A stretch of DNA of 23,850 bases from Paratrimastix pyriformis (GCA_027972325.1 JAPMOS010000363.1:1-23850), one strand, 5' to 3'; counted from the stretch's first letter, positions 1-7,654 are shown. The notes: generated from the letters alone by a model not told the origin. Numbers and translations: made by a program.

Positions 1-870
1 CCCTCCTCCCTCCTCCTCCCTCCTCCTCCAGTGCCCTCCCTCTGTCATCCCTTTGTCATCCTTCCCTGCACTGGCACCACCCACCGGCACCACCCCAGCA
101 CCGACACCACCCCAAGCACCGGCACCACCCCACCACCCTGCACACCACCCCCTGCACCACCCACCCTCTGCACCACCCTCTGCACCACCACCACCCCTGC
201 ACCACCTACACCACCCTCGGCACCTGCACGACCCGATCACCCTCGGCACCACCACCGCCACCACCCGCCACCCCGGCACCACCGCCAGCTCCACCCCACC
301 GCCACGAGCAGCACCACCCCACCGCCGCCGGCACACCCCCCCCCCAGCACCACCCCCACTCCCAGCCCCAGCACACTTGCACCAACCCCAGCACCACCAT
401 CAGCACCCCCAGGACCATGAGCGCCACCCCAAATCCGCCAGTACCACCCACCCGCCACCCCCAGAACCACCGCCACCCCAGAACCACCGCCACCCCAGCA
501 CCTCCTGCACCACCTCCTGCACCACCCTGGACCGCCAGTCCCACCCTGCACCGCCACAACTCTCTGCACACCTCCACTCCCGCCGCAGCCACCAGCCAGT
601 ACCACCACCACAGCACCGCCACCACCCCATGCACCACTACCACCACAGACCATCACCCTTCACCCTTCTCCCCTCCCACCACTCACACTCGCTGCTCCTC
701 ACCACCCTGCTTCCTGGCACTCTCTGCTCCCCTCCCCGCAGCCTCAACTCCGCCGTCTGGCCATCGCCCCACCTCATCCCGCCCTTCCCTGCTCTGCCTC
801 TCCTGCCTCAGTCCTTCACCACCCTTCTCTTTCCATCTCCAGCTCCTTCCATCGGCCGTTCCTCCGGCGA
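1..870. repeat. C-rich, G-poor low-complexity tract
   Basis: The plus strand consists mainly of C, A and T in degenerate CAC, CCAC and CCAGCA units, with very little G over several hundred bases. Because stop codons are rare in such sequence, all three plus frames and several minus frames stay open by chance. Their translations are Pro/Thr/His-rich on the plus strand and Gly/Val/Trp-rich on the minus strand. No protein domain is visible, so I annotate a diverged simple-sequence tract rather than a gene. The minus strand is rich in GG doublets and could form G-quadruplexes. From about 680 the tract becomes C/T-rich. Confidence 0.7.
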
Positions 871-1064
871 GAATCCGCACCGGTGCGATCCTTACCACGG
901 ATCAACAGCTTCTGCTGACCTGCCTCCACACCGTTCCCCTCTTGATGCGCATGGGACACTCAGGGCTCATTACGCTCCTCGTCCCGTCACTCGTCGCCCG
1001 TCCTGACATCAATTCTCCCCATTGCCTCCTCCCTACCTCCCTGTTCCATCGGTCTTCAACTCGT

Positions 1065-1240
1065 AAACTGGCAGTAAAATTGATCGTATGTCAATATATT
1101 GGCAGTTTCAACAATTTACTGGCAATTTACTGGCAAATATACCGGCAGTTTTACGGATTGTATGGGCAGTTTTCGGCCAGTTTATTTTCAGTTAATGCCG
1201 GCATGAATTTTCAGTTTATTGGCAGTTTTACTGGCCATAC
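1065..1240. repeat. cluster of TGGCAGTTT-like motifs
   Basis: About ten degenerate copies of a TGGCAGTTT or ACTGGCAA motif lie within about 175 bases (for example near 1068, 1100, 1119, 1129, 1142, 1165 and 1218). Spacing is irregular and the motifs sit in locally AT-rich sequence between GC-rich flanks. It may be a degenerate satellite, the subterminal repeat block of a transposon, or a protein-binding array. No ORF of note occupies it. Confidence 0.5.
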
Positions 1241-1398
1241 AAAAGTTCACTGTGGTGTTGATGCTCCTTCTGGTGTGCTGTCTCTCCGGCCCGCGCATGG
1301 GCAGAGCCGGCTCATCGGTCGGCTGAGAGTTTTGGGCAGTTCATCCTGGTGGCTGGTTCACGTAGAGTGTAGCGGTGGAAAGCTATTCCTTTGGTATG

Positions 1399-1442
1399 GT
1401 GTTCACTCTTTCTTGGTTTGGGTTTGTTTGGGGCTATCCCAC
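1399..1442 (+). repeat. isolated copy of a transposon end
   Basis: This stretch matches the right end of the element annotated at 1477-3152. It shares GTGTTCACTCTTTC and the following GGTTTGGGTTTG run, but lacks about a dozen bases before the terminal CTATCCCAC. It lies 34 bases from the left end of that element, in the opposite orientation, so 1399-1525 can fold as a long hairpin. It may be the right end of an older, otherwise lost copy of the same family, or a duplicated terminus. Confidence 0.65.
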
Positions 1443-1984
1443 GAGCTGTCCCTCGTTCTCCGAACTCGTGAAGGAGAATGGTGGGATAGCCGAGTAATCT
1501 TCCCCAAACAAACCCACCAAGACAAGTCTCCCACCCACCTCCTGCCTAGGGGCACTGGGTTTGTTTGTTTTGCTTTCCCCGAACTCTCGACAGCTGCACA
1601 TCAACGTACATGTACCCAGCAGAAGGAAGGTGGGCATTTTGTCTTCGCAGCGCTGTCTGAGTACTTGGCTGTACTGTTCCCTTTCCAGCCGCGATCTGAT
1701 TGACAAGTCAGGAGGGCTGCCTCATGGGAGAGGCAAGTGTGGCTGTTTTTCAATCTTGTTAGATTCCCTTTGACAACAGTGTAGTGGCCTCATCGGGGCC
1801 GCTTTGCCCTTCAGACATCACCCTTCATTCACCCTCATTCACCCTCGTCAGAGGTGATTGGGCAATCATGGTGGGGTGAGGTGTGGTCATTCACCCCCAG
1901 CTACTTTGCTTGCAGTTTATGGGTTATGTGTTCATCCTGCTTGTTGTGCTCTTGAGACACCACCCATCATGCACCTTCAGAGCG

Positions 1985-2215
1985 GTGTGGGGGTTGTCTT
2001 CCCCTTGTCTGTTCTGAATGGACAACAGCTCGGACTTCATCGTGGTGCGGGTGTTGTCTTTACCCCGTTTTGTTGTGGCAACAGCCATGTGGCTTTATCG
2101 TGGTCGTGGGGGGCATGCCTCCTCCACCTTCATATGCTAGGGGTCGGGGTTTGTCTTTCACTGCCGTCTGTTCTGATTTGACGACAGCTCATGTGATGTC
2201 ATCGTGGTCGTTGTG
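1985..2215 (+). repeat. three diverged tandem repeat units
   Basis: Three related units begin near 1987, 2049 and 2143. Each has a GTTGTCTT-like start, a T-rich centre with TGTT, then GACAACAGC or GGCAACAGC, and ends ATCGTGGT. Units are about 60-75 bases, with an extra non-repeated stretch between the second and third. A weaker match (TTTGACAACAG then CATCGGGG) lies near 1770. The repeats are inside the element at 1477-3152 and may be subterminal repeats or a satellite. Confidence 0.5.
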
Positions 2216-3027
2216 CCCGTGAACCACCCCCGATCACCCCACACACTTCCCTCTCGCGGGAGGGATATTGGTTGAGCACTCTGAAGTGGCGATCGATACG
2301 TCACCTTTCGTGCTCTCTCTCCCTTCGGGGTTTGCGTTTTTTTGGTGGGGGGCTTGGGTTCTTTTTTACAGAACTTGACGCCTACATGGCAAGGGTGCCT
2401 CCACCTCATCGGCGTCGGTCGGTGACTTGGTGACGACGAAGTCGCGAGCACGGGGTCCGAGAACCCTCCTGGAATACGCGAGGCAAGCTGCCGATCGCTG
2501 CTCCGCGTGCTCTGCGATCTCTCGACGCGTGCCTTTGGCCCGCGATGTGTCGGACAGCGAGTCCTCTCGCTGTTTTGTCCAATCTTCTTCGTTTGTTTTA
2601 TGCGGGAGTCCGACCCGTTGAGGAAGGACTCCCCATGGAAAGGTGCCGGGTACGGAAGACTCGGTACCCTCGGGGCCTTTGAAGGTTTCGCCCCTCCTTT
2701 TGTTTGTGGCTTCTTCTCTCCCACCTGTTTTTGCTGACCGGTTACAGTGGTGCGTCGGGGTTTTCTCCAGCCTCCTCTTTCCCTGACTAGACTTGCACCC
2801 CGGGGCGGTCGCGACCCGCTTGAGGAGATGTTTGGGGTTCGCATGGTTGATCCTGAATCTTTCTTCGTCGTTTTCATTGAAACCTTCGGGAGCTGTGACT
2901 CCCAGCTGGATTGTTTTACTGCGTTGCGCGGTACTGACTCCTTCCACCTTACTCTGCGTCGGTGGCTGGCGGTCGTCGTCCGAATGGGCTTGTGCTGAAA
3001 GGACAAGTCGACTGCCGGCACTGACAT
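2158..3027 (-). CDS. unrecognised long ORF inside the transposon-like element
   Basis: A 289-codon frame is open on the minus strand within the 1477-3152 element. The product would be strongly basic and rich in Ser, Arg, Pro and Lys, without a hydrophobic core, zinc-binding pattern or DDE/DDD-like context. Another minus frame and several plus frames are also open across the same DNA, which suggests that base composition keeps them open. It may be a non-coding interior of a non-autonomous element. I see no evidence for a transposase. Confidence 0.15.
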   Translation of the reverse strand: MSVPAVDLSFQHKPIRTTTASHRRRVRWKESVPRNAVKQSSWESQLPKVSMKTTKKDSGSTMRTPNISSSGSRPPRGASLVRERGGWRKPRRTTVTGQQKQVGEKKPQTKGGAKPSKAPRVPSLPYPAPFHGESFLNGSDSRIKQTKKIGQNSERTRCPTHRGPKARVERSQSTRSSDRQLASRIPGGFSDPVLATSSSPSHRPTPMRWRHPCHVGVKFCKKEPKPPTKKTQTPKGERARKVTYRSPLQSAQPISLPREGSVWGDRGWFTGTTTTMTSHELSSNQNRRQ

Positions 3028-3139
3028 GACATGTCAAATTCTTTTGATAAATTTTGGATGTGAGTGCCGTTTTGCGTGCTTGCTGTGCAAGTGTTCACTC
3101 TTTCTTGGTTTGGGTTTGTTTGGGGAAGAGATTACTCGG

Positions 3140-3427
3140 CTATCCCACCATTGACATGTCAGGAATAGGAGCAGAAGGCAAAATGACATCACTATTGAAT
3201 TTAACAAGACCATTAAATGTAGTTTCACCATTGACTGTATGAGTGCCGCCATTGATTGTAAGATTGTTTCCTAACACAGTTTCTCCATCAATAGTCACAT
3301 TTTTCTTCAGAGCAGCATCACATCTAAGTTCAAGAGGATTTTCATTCTGAGTTTCGACAGCTACTATCGTAACCAAAAGTGTTCGAGAGATTCTATCAGT
3401 AAAGATGACTTTCTTTTGTGGTTCCAT
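3140..3427 (-). CDS. fibre-like protein remnant of the PLV
   Basis: The predicted 95-residue product has a hydrophobic stretch around residues 15-26, then short beta-type repeats of the form NVTIDGETVLGNNLTINGG, continuing with HTVNGETTFNG. Alternating Thr/Val/Ile with Asn-Gly turns is common in beta-helical viral fibres and tail-spike stalks, so an attachment or surface role is plausible but inferred. The 3' end runs into the terminal repeat of the neighbouring transposon-like element, so the original protein was probably longer. The gene is leftmost in the leftward block. Confidence 0.45.
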   Translation of the reverse strand: MEPQKKVIFTDRISRTLLVTIVAVETQNENPLELRCDAALKKNVTIDGETVLGNNLTINGGTHTVNGETTFNGLVKFNSDVILPSAPIPDMSMVG

Positions 3428-3489
3428 CTATATAACCGCAATAGAAAATACAAAACATGAAAATATTAAGGTGTTGATTGACGATAAGT

Positions 3490-3822
3490 TTATAGCTTAG
3501 AGAGGATGTAAGGACGAATCATGTCACCACCAATAACAGAGCAAATAACACCGACATAACGATTCAGAAGTCCGGTTTCAAGTTTTGCGCCAAAGGTTAG
3601 GTGCAGCACAAGATATATTGCAGCCGATATTCCTCCATCGACAAGAGCATTTTTGAGCATTGTTGAATCAAAGGAGAGTCCTGCCGTGATGTCTTTACCA
3701 TCGATGAGGTTTTGTAGAATAGGTGCTACAATAGTAAGTCCACCAGCTCCAGCCAGTCCAACATATAAATATTCAGCATAATCACTCCTCAGTGAGAGAG
3801 TTTTAGTGATAAGCCAATACAA
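3490..3822 (-). CDS. small membrane protein remnant of the PLV
   Basis: The 110-residue frame has two clearly hydrophobic, Gly/Ala-rich segments (about residues 18-38, and 62-80 with AAIYLVLHLTFGA) and a third weaker one near 88-100. It therefore looks like an integral membrane protein with two or three helices. I do not recognise the family. A membrane protein with small-residue helices fits a virion or entry component, but that is inference. The gene lies in the leftward block between the fibre-like remnant and the 153-residue protein; its true start is uncertain and may lie further upstream, toward 3916. Confidence 0.4.
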   Translation of the reverse strand: MYWLITKTLSLRSDYAEYLYVGLAGAGGLTIVAPILQNLIDGKDITAGLSFDSTMLKNALVDGGISAAIYLVLHLTFGAKLETGLLNRYVGVICSVIGGDMIRPYILSKL

Positions 3823-3971
3823 TGAGACACCACTGATTGATTTGATTGTGATGTCTTTGAGTCGATTGCAGATTTACCTTCTGATGTAGCCATGAATGAT
3901 TCAATACTATTCATGGATAAAAAAATTAAGGACAAATAAGAATTAGGAGAAGAAGACATACTTAGTTGTGA

Positions 3972-4433
3972 TTAGAAGACATCCGATTCCGATGTAGCCG
4001 AACGTGGTAATACAGTTTGCGACACGGGTGAGTTTTGGACAGTGTCGAGGGTTTCTTTTGCTTTAACGCGAGCAACAGACTTAGCGGCTTTCATATTAGA
4101 TCTGACTTGTCCGAGTAAGTTCCCACCGAGAATCATCATCAATTGATACTTAGGTTGCATCATTTTAGACTTTAATAAGCCTTCCATATCACCATTCTTA
4201 ATCATTTCATCGAGGCATTTTTGAATCTCCTCTTGAGAGCATTCCAGTGAATCACGATAACCATGAAGATATTTAGGTATTATCTTTTCAGTGATATCCG
4301 CAGTCTTCAGAAGCATTTCAGTTACATGTTTGCTACTGTGAAATGATTCATCCATTTTTGCATCGACAACTTTAAAGAGGTCAATTTTGAATTGCATCAA
4401 TTCATCATCAGACATTTCAGCGAAGAATGCCAC
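3972..4433 (-). CDS. unknown helical PLV protein, 153 residues
   Basis: The predicted product is mostly alpha-helical and charged. It starts with an acidic segment containing MSDDELMQF, continues through amphipathic helices, has a Gly-containing hydrophobic patch (MMILGGNLLGQ, about residues 98-109) and ends in a Ser/Thr-rich tail. No catalytic motif or zinc-binding cluster is visible. It may be a structural or scaffolding protein. It is in the same direction and low-GC composition as its neighbours and is probably transcribed with them from the divergent region near 4965. Confidence 0.5.
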   Translation of the reverse strand: MAFFAEMSDDELMQFKIDLFKVVDAKMDESFHSSKHVTEMLLKTADITEKIIPKYLHGYRDSLECSQEEIQKCLDEMIKNGDMEGLLKSKMMQPKYQLMMILGGNLLGQVRSNMKAAKSVARVKAKETLDTVQNSPVSQTVLPRSATSESDVF

Positions 4434-4513
4434 ATTGTATTTTCTTGGTCCATACCGAGTTGATTAGTCAGTACGAGCAGCTCATTGATATCGTTTTCAC
4501 GTTTGAGAGTCAT
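4397..4513 (-). CDS. very short overlapping ORF
   Basis: A 38-codon frame starts at an ATG at 4513 and overlaps the 5' end of the 153-residue gene. The start of the product (MTLKRENDINELLVLTNQLG) is helical and charged, like the other products of this block. There is no independent evidence that it is translated. Confidence 0.2.
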   Translation of the reverse strand: MTLKRENDINELLVLTNQLGMDQENTMWHSSLKCLMMN

Positions 4514-4514
4514 T

Positions 4515-4724
4515 TTAGGTTTCTTTTGGGCCTTTGGTAAAATGAATTGCACGAGGTGCTCTTGGACGAGCCTTAAGTGCCTGTTTGGCTTGTTCCTGTT
4601 GTTGCTCTAATTCTTTTATAGCCTGTTGCATAAGTTCAGTTTCAACCTGTTCTTTTGTCTTAAACACAATTTTACCATCTGGTATTTCATTGTGTAGTTG
4701 GTCTTTACGAAGAAGGAAGTCCAT
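4515..4724 (-). CDS. small Gln/Glu-rich coiled-coil protein of the PLV
   Basis: The 69-residue product has a central Glu/Gln-rich helix (about residues 27-50, ELMQQAIKELEQQQEQAKQA) with heptad-like spacing of Leu, Ile and Ala, then a short basic Pro/Arg-rich tail (ARPRAPRA). A coiled coil with a basic tail could serve oligomerisation plus nucleic-acid or membrane contact, but no family is recognised. It starts only 8 bases after the end of the upstream 74-residue gene, which implies co-transcription. Confidence 0.45.
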   Translation of the reverse strand: MDFLLRKDQLHNEIPDGKIVFKTKEQVETELMQQAIKELEQQQEQAKQALKARPRAPRAIHFTKGPKET

Positions 4725-4732
4725 ATTATCAA

Positions 4733-4957
4733 TCAGTTCATCCGACGATTTTCCTTAGACTCATCTTGAGGCTCTTCATTTGAGTCATCATCAGACTCAT
4801 CAGTATCAGTATTGGATTCAACTGAGGCATCATCATCATCATTGACACTTTGAGAATCTTCACTATTTTCCTCATCTCCATAAGGTATAGATATTTCACT
4901 CGAGGAAGAGACAAAAGACTGCAAATCGTCATCAATTTCAGATCCACTGTCAGACAT
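4733..4957 (-). CDS. highly acidic Ser/Asp-rich small protein of the PLV
   Basis: The 74-residue product is dominated by Asp, Glu and Ser and is almost certainly disordered. Acidic disordered proteins of this size are common in viruses as nucleic-acid mimics, chaperones or activation domains, but nothing here decides between these. It is the first gene of the leftward block, and its start codon lies inside the 18-bp palindrome at 4956-4973. A second minus-strand frame is open over the same DNA; the acidic frame is preferred because of its start and its spacing to the next gene. Confidence 0.5.
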   Translation of the reverse strand: MSDSGSEIDDDLQSFVSSSSEISIPYGDEENSEDSQSVNDDDDASVESNTDTDESDDDSNEEPQDESKENRRMN

Positions 4958-4973
4958 ATTAGTTAACTAATAT
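4956..4973. promoter_or_regulatory. 18-bp perfect palindrome between divergent gene blocks
   Basis: ATATTAGTTAACTAATAT is a perfect 18-bp inverted repeat in the 66-base gap between leftward and rightward viral genes. It overlaps the start codon of the leftward acidic gene. The rest of the gap is AT-rich (AAAATATTTTTTCTAAAC follows) and could hold TATA-like elements for the rightward genes. A dimeric DNA-binding protein could bind here and control both blocks; that role is inference. Confidence 0.5.
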
Positions 4974-5023
4974 AGTTCACACACAAAATATTTTTTCTAA
5001 ACAGATTATAGTTCCAATTCAAA

Positions 5024-5254
5024 ATGTCGTCTGAATCAGTCAAGACAAAGAATGGTGAAACCATTCATTCGAATGTCCATAAGGATATGGACATTACAGT
5101 TTATAAGTGTCCTGAGTGTGGAAAGAATATAAGAGTGAGAAGTGGCTTAAGAAGCATAAATGTGCTCCTCAAAGAGAAGAAAGAAGGAGAAGGTTATGAA
5201 GGAGAAGAAGGAGAAGAAATTGAAGAAGGTGGAAGTAGAAGAGCAGAAAGTTGA
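5024..5254 (+). CDS. small zinc-ribbon/zinc-finger-like PLV protein (broken)
   Basis: The frame opens at the first ATG of the rightward block. After about 25 residues it shows a CPECGK motif, a typical first half of a zinc finger or zinc ribbon, followed by a Lys/Glu-rich stretch. The gene looks broken (about one break), and acidic coding-like sequence continues toward the ATPase start. A nucleic-acid-binding role is plausible. It immediately precedes the ATPase gene in the same direction. Confidence 0.4.
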   Translation: MSSESVKTKNGETIHSNVHKDMDITVYKCPECGKNIRVRSGLRSINVLLKEKKEGEGYEGEEGEEIEEGGSRRAES

Positions 5255-5347
5255 AGAAAATGAACAAATTGAGCAGAAGCAAGTTGTTTTCATACCACCT
5301 GAAGTAAAGAAGATGATGCAAGCATTGTCAAGGTTGGCAATGTCAAA

Positions 5348-6088
5348 ATGCCTAAGTTCAGTTCATTAGAGATTGTGGATAGGTTCAAAAACAAGAAAGA
5401 GCCTTTTATTTCACTACATTATGGCATGAAGGAAAGTGGCAAAACGACATCAGTTCTCTCCATTATAAAGCAGATACGAAGTGAGATCGACAAGATCTAC
5501 CTATTTACTGTTGCACAAGACAATAAAGACAGATATCAGAAAGAGTTGGGGAACATTCCAGATGATAGATGCTTTGGAGGCTTTGACGATGATGAGACAC
5601 CATTATTCATTGAGAAGCTCATCAAGTTCCAAGAGAAGACAAAAGGTAAAAAGTCAGTCTTATTGATATTCGACGATATCTTAGATGGCAACAACAAGTT
5701 ACACCAAAGTAATATTTTAGGCAGTCTGTTTTGCAATCACAGAAGATACAACATCTCAGTCATTCTGACGACACAAATTCCAACAGGTATATCACCAAGA
5801 ACAAGGCAGAACACCAATTACTGTTTCGTTCATTACACCAAGAATGACTCAGTGAAAGACATGATATACCATGATTATATGTCGTGTATGAAGAAGGCAG
5901 ATTTCTTAGAACTATTCGAGAAAGTCACCGCAGACCACAACATATTGGTGATCAAGCCTTTGTTACATGACAATTACCTTAACCTTTACAATGCCTATTG
6001 GGAGATGAGAGAAGGCTACAGAACCAAGGTAAAAATGGTAGAAGAGCAACGCGCAGAGAATTCTGCGCATTCGAACGATTGCGCCAAG
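5348..6088 (+). CDS. PLV genome-packaging ATPase (A32/FtsK-HerA type)
   Basis: The product carries a Walker A motif GMKESGKTT (residues 26-34), a Walker B motif LLIFDD (105-110) and a downstream NHRRYNISVILTTQ segment typical of the sensor region in A32-like packaging ATPases of Polintons, virophages and large DNA viruses. Its length before the inserted retroelement, about 240 residues, agrees with this family. The enzyme would pump viral DNA into preformed capsids using ATP. The frame ends at the retroelement inserted at 6089; the Cys-Val tail in the nominal reading frame is only translated TG repeat. It lies in the rightward block with the zinc-finger-like gene and the capsid gene, as expected for a morphogenesis module. 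Confidence 0.85.
6078..6088 (+). repeat. left target-site duplication of inserted retroelement
   Basis: ATTGCGCCAAG occurs here, directly before a TG repeat, and again at 7513-7523 directly after the other end of the insertion. An exact 11-base duplication at both ends is the expected scar of target-primed reverse transcription. Confidence 0.85.
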
Positions 6089-6173
6089 TGTGTGTGTGTG
6101 TGTGTTATACTATTCAATCACCTAAACAGCACGACATAATCGAACTGAGAAATAGTGAATGAAAACCGTTGGT

Positions 6174-6187
6174 CCGGCCGAAGCCGG
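6174..6187 (-). other. C(UUCG)G hairpin in the retroelement 3' region
   Basis: In the minus-strand transcript CCGGC-UUCG-GCCGG forms a 5-bp stem with an exceptionally stable UUCG tetraloop closed by C-G. It lies about 70 bases before the CA tail. The larger LINE has the same loop on a covarying stem at 12138-12151. Confidence 0.7.
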
Positions 6188-6742
6188 CGGGTAAAATACA
6201 CCCCAGCGCTCCCCTCCAGGGGGAAGGTGCACAGGGGGCATCGGGAGGAAGAGAGACTGGAAACTCGCAAGGAAACATCAACTCGCATACAAAATGGAAC
6301 AAAGAGGACATGACAGAATGAGGGGCGGGGGACCGAACAGAAAAAAGAAAACGAAAGTTAATACGAGAAGCACTCCTCGCGCCAGCCTGAGGGGGCTACT
6401 GCCCATCCACCAGCACCGGAATGACCGGTAGCTCAACTTGGATGGTCCCCTGATCCACCGTCCCACACTGGCTCCTTCCCACATCATGATCCCCGGCTGG
6501 GGACCAGGTCGGCGGCACCAATCTTGCGAACAGCAGCGGAAGCAGCCGGCGCCACGGCAGCGGGATCAGGCGCCTTAGTGTCAGCCATGGCAGGGCCAGA
6601 CACAGACAAGGGCACAACAACAGGGACAGCAGGGGCAGGGGCACCCACTGCAGGGCGATCGACTTCTTGCCTCCGGGCTCACCCCTTCGCCGAGGCTGGG
6701 GCTGGGGTGCGGGAGCTCGCAGGCGGCTTGGCGACCACTGGG

Positions 6743-7459
6743 TCAGGAACCGGGGTGGACGGGGCGGTGGGCGCCGCCGGTTGATGTGCAAACGGGTTCC
6801 CGAAGGCCGGGACCGCAGGGGTGCACAGTGGTGACCTCAAAGGGTTGGCAGCCCGTCCTTTCTTGGAGCCCGAGAGCGACTTCCGGAGAAGGAGGGGCTG
6901 CGAGGGTGTGGCGGACCTCCACCCAATTGACGGGTGGGGTGGTGATACATGATGTCGGCCGACACCCACTCATTGAGGTTGTGTGACGTGACGAATCAGA
7001 CGGTTTCAAAGAGCGGTTGGATGAGGCTGCGGGACCACCAAAACGCATACTCATTGGGAGCTCCTCGGACGATTCCGATGAGATACTCTCCAAGTCCGAT
7101 TGTCCAGCATGCCACGTGACAGAGCCAAGCACTTGATAAAAGAAGTCAGTCATAGACGAAACGAGCATTTCTCGCTCGAGGCTGCCGAGCATTTCAACGA
7201 TCGTCTTCAGCAATGCTCTGGAGACGACCCGCTGCTTGTGAACAGTGATGTACCCAAACAATTTCGCAAGCTCAGGAAGCATCTTTTGCGTAAGCACCTT
7301 GAAATCGCTGTCCAGATCCGTATAGCGGAGATGCTTTTCAGAGATGTCGCGGTTCAGGAAGCGCAGAAACGGATCATCATTGCGTTTAATTTCGGCATGC
7401 ATCATGACGAAGTTGCTGACGTCTCCATCAAGATCGTCATTTTCCGAGCAGATTTCCAT
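6743..7459 (-). CDS. unrecognised ORF of the inserted retroelement
   Basis: The 238-codon ORF starts 53 bases from the 5' end of the insertion. Roughly the first 115 residues read as a compact helical domain (for example LRYTDLDSDFKVLTQ, MLPELAKLFGYI, LLKTIVEMLGSLEREM). Then come a Ser/Glu-rich linker and a Pro/Ala/Gly-rich tail that may be only open-frame sequence. No zinc knuckle, RNA-recognition or polymerase motif is evident. It could be an ORF1-like RNA-binding protein of a non-autonomous element or a captured host coding sequence. The plus-strand frame over the same DNA, which reads into the capsid gene, is its antisense shadow. Confidence 0.5.
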   Translation of the reverse strand: MEICSENDDLDGDVSNFVMMHAEIKRNDDPFLRFLNRDISEKHLRYTDLDSDFKVLTQKMLPELAKLFGYITVHKQRVVSRALLKTIVEMLGSLEREMLVSSMTDFFYQVLGSVTWHAGQSDLESISSESSEELPMSMRFGGPAASSNRSLKPSDSSRHTTSMSGCRPTSCITTPPVNWVEVRHTLAAPPSPEVALGLQERTGCQPFEVTTVHPCGPGLREPVCTSTGGAHRPVHPGS

Positions 7460-7512
7460 CCAACGGGACGCTCGGATTTGAATTCAAAAGGACGCCAATG
7501 CCGGGGGAGGAA

Positions 7513-7523
7513 ATTGCGCCAAG
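7513..7523 (+). repeat. right target-site duplication of inserted retroelement
   Basis: This is the second exact copy of ATTGCGCCAAG, immediately after the 5' end of the minus-strand insertion. AT-rich viral sequence resumes directly after it. Confidence 0.85.
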
Positions 7524-7654
7524 CAATCATTGCAATCGTTGAGCAGCAAATAGGCAAGATTTTTATATTTGGCTATTTTTTTATCTTAGTATCACACTAT
7601 GGCAACGGCAATTATTCTAAAGTCGCACCACACAGAACTCAGACCTCGAAAGGA

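Larger units (their letters stand above)
1477..3152. mobile_element. DNA-transposon-like element with terminal inverted repeats
   Basis: The ends are inverted repeats. The left one covers about 1479-1522 and starts TGGTGGGATAGCCGAG. The right one covers about 3103-3150 and ends CTCGGCTATCCCACCA. The two align over 44-48 bases, differing by two 2-base indels and no obvious substitutions; an outer AA/TT extends the pairing to 1477 and 3152. The interior is about 1.6 kb with no ORF that I recognise as a transposase, so the element is probably non-autonomous. No convincing target-site duplication is visible. The right end abuts the viral segment and supplies the last codons and the stop of the truncated ORF at 3140-3427, so it probably inserted into, or at the edge of, the virus-derived DNA. 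Confidence 0.65.
6089..7512 (-). mobile_element. 1.42-kb LINE-type (CA)n-tailed retroelement inserted in the PLV
   Basis: The insertion is bracketed by an exact 11-base target-site duplication (6078-6088 and 7513-7523). On the minus strand it runs from 7512 to a 3' end made of a (CA) repeat at 6089-6103. It is GC-richer than the surrounding viral DNA. Near the 3' end it carries a C(UUCG)G hairpin shared with the larger LINE at 12082-18549. It has no reverse transcriptase, but a 238-codon ORF starts 53 bases from its 5' end. It may be a 5'-truncated LINE, a non-autonomous element mobilised by the larger LINE family, or a retrocopy joined to a LINE 3' end. The short distance from the 5' end to the ORF start favours an element with its own ORF. 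Confidence 0.8.

Noticed and set aside
31-1703. Long Pro/Thr/His-rich or Gly/Val-rich reading frames in all phases
   Set aside because: They follow from the near absence of G on the plus strand, which removes stop codons. Overlapping frames are equally long and no domain is visible.
2158-3037. Transposase in the TIR-bounded element
   Set aside because: The open frames are basic and low in hydrophobic content, with no catalytic or DNA-binding motif, and overlap in several phases.
6089-6139. Cys-Val repeat tail on the ATPase, and a similar tail at 12082-12158 on the Cys-rich protein
   Set aside because: Both are translations of the TG dinucleotide tails of inserted retroelements, not part of the viral proteins.
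7100-7654. N-terminal extension of the capsid reading frame
   Set aside because: It is antisense to the ORF of the inserted retroelement and crosses its exact right boundary (7512/7513), so the capsid gene must start after it.
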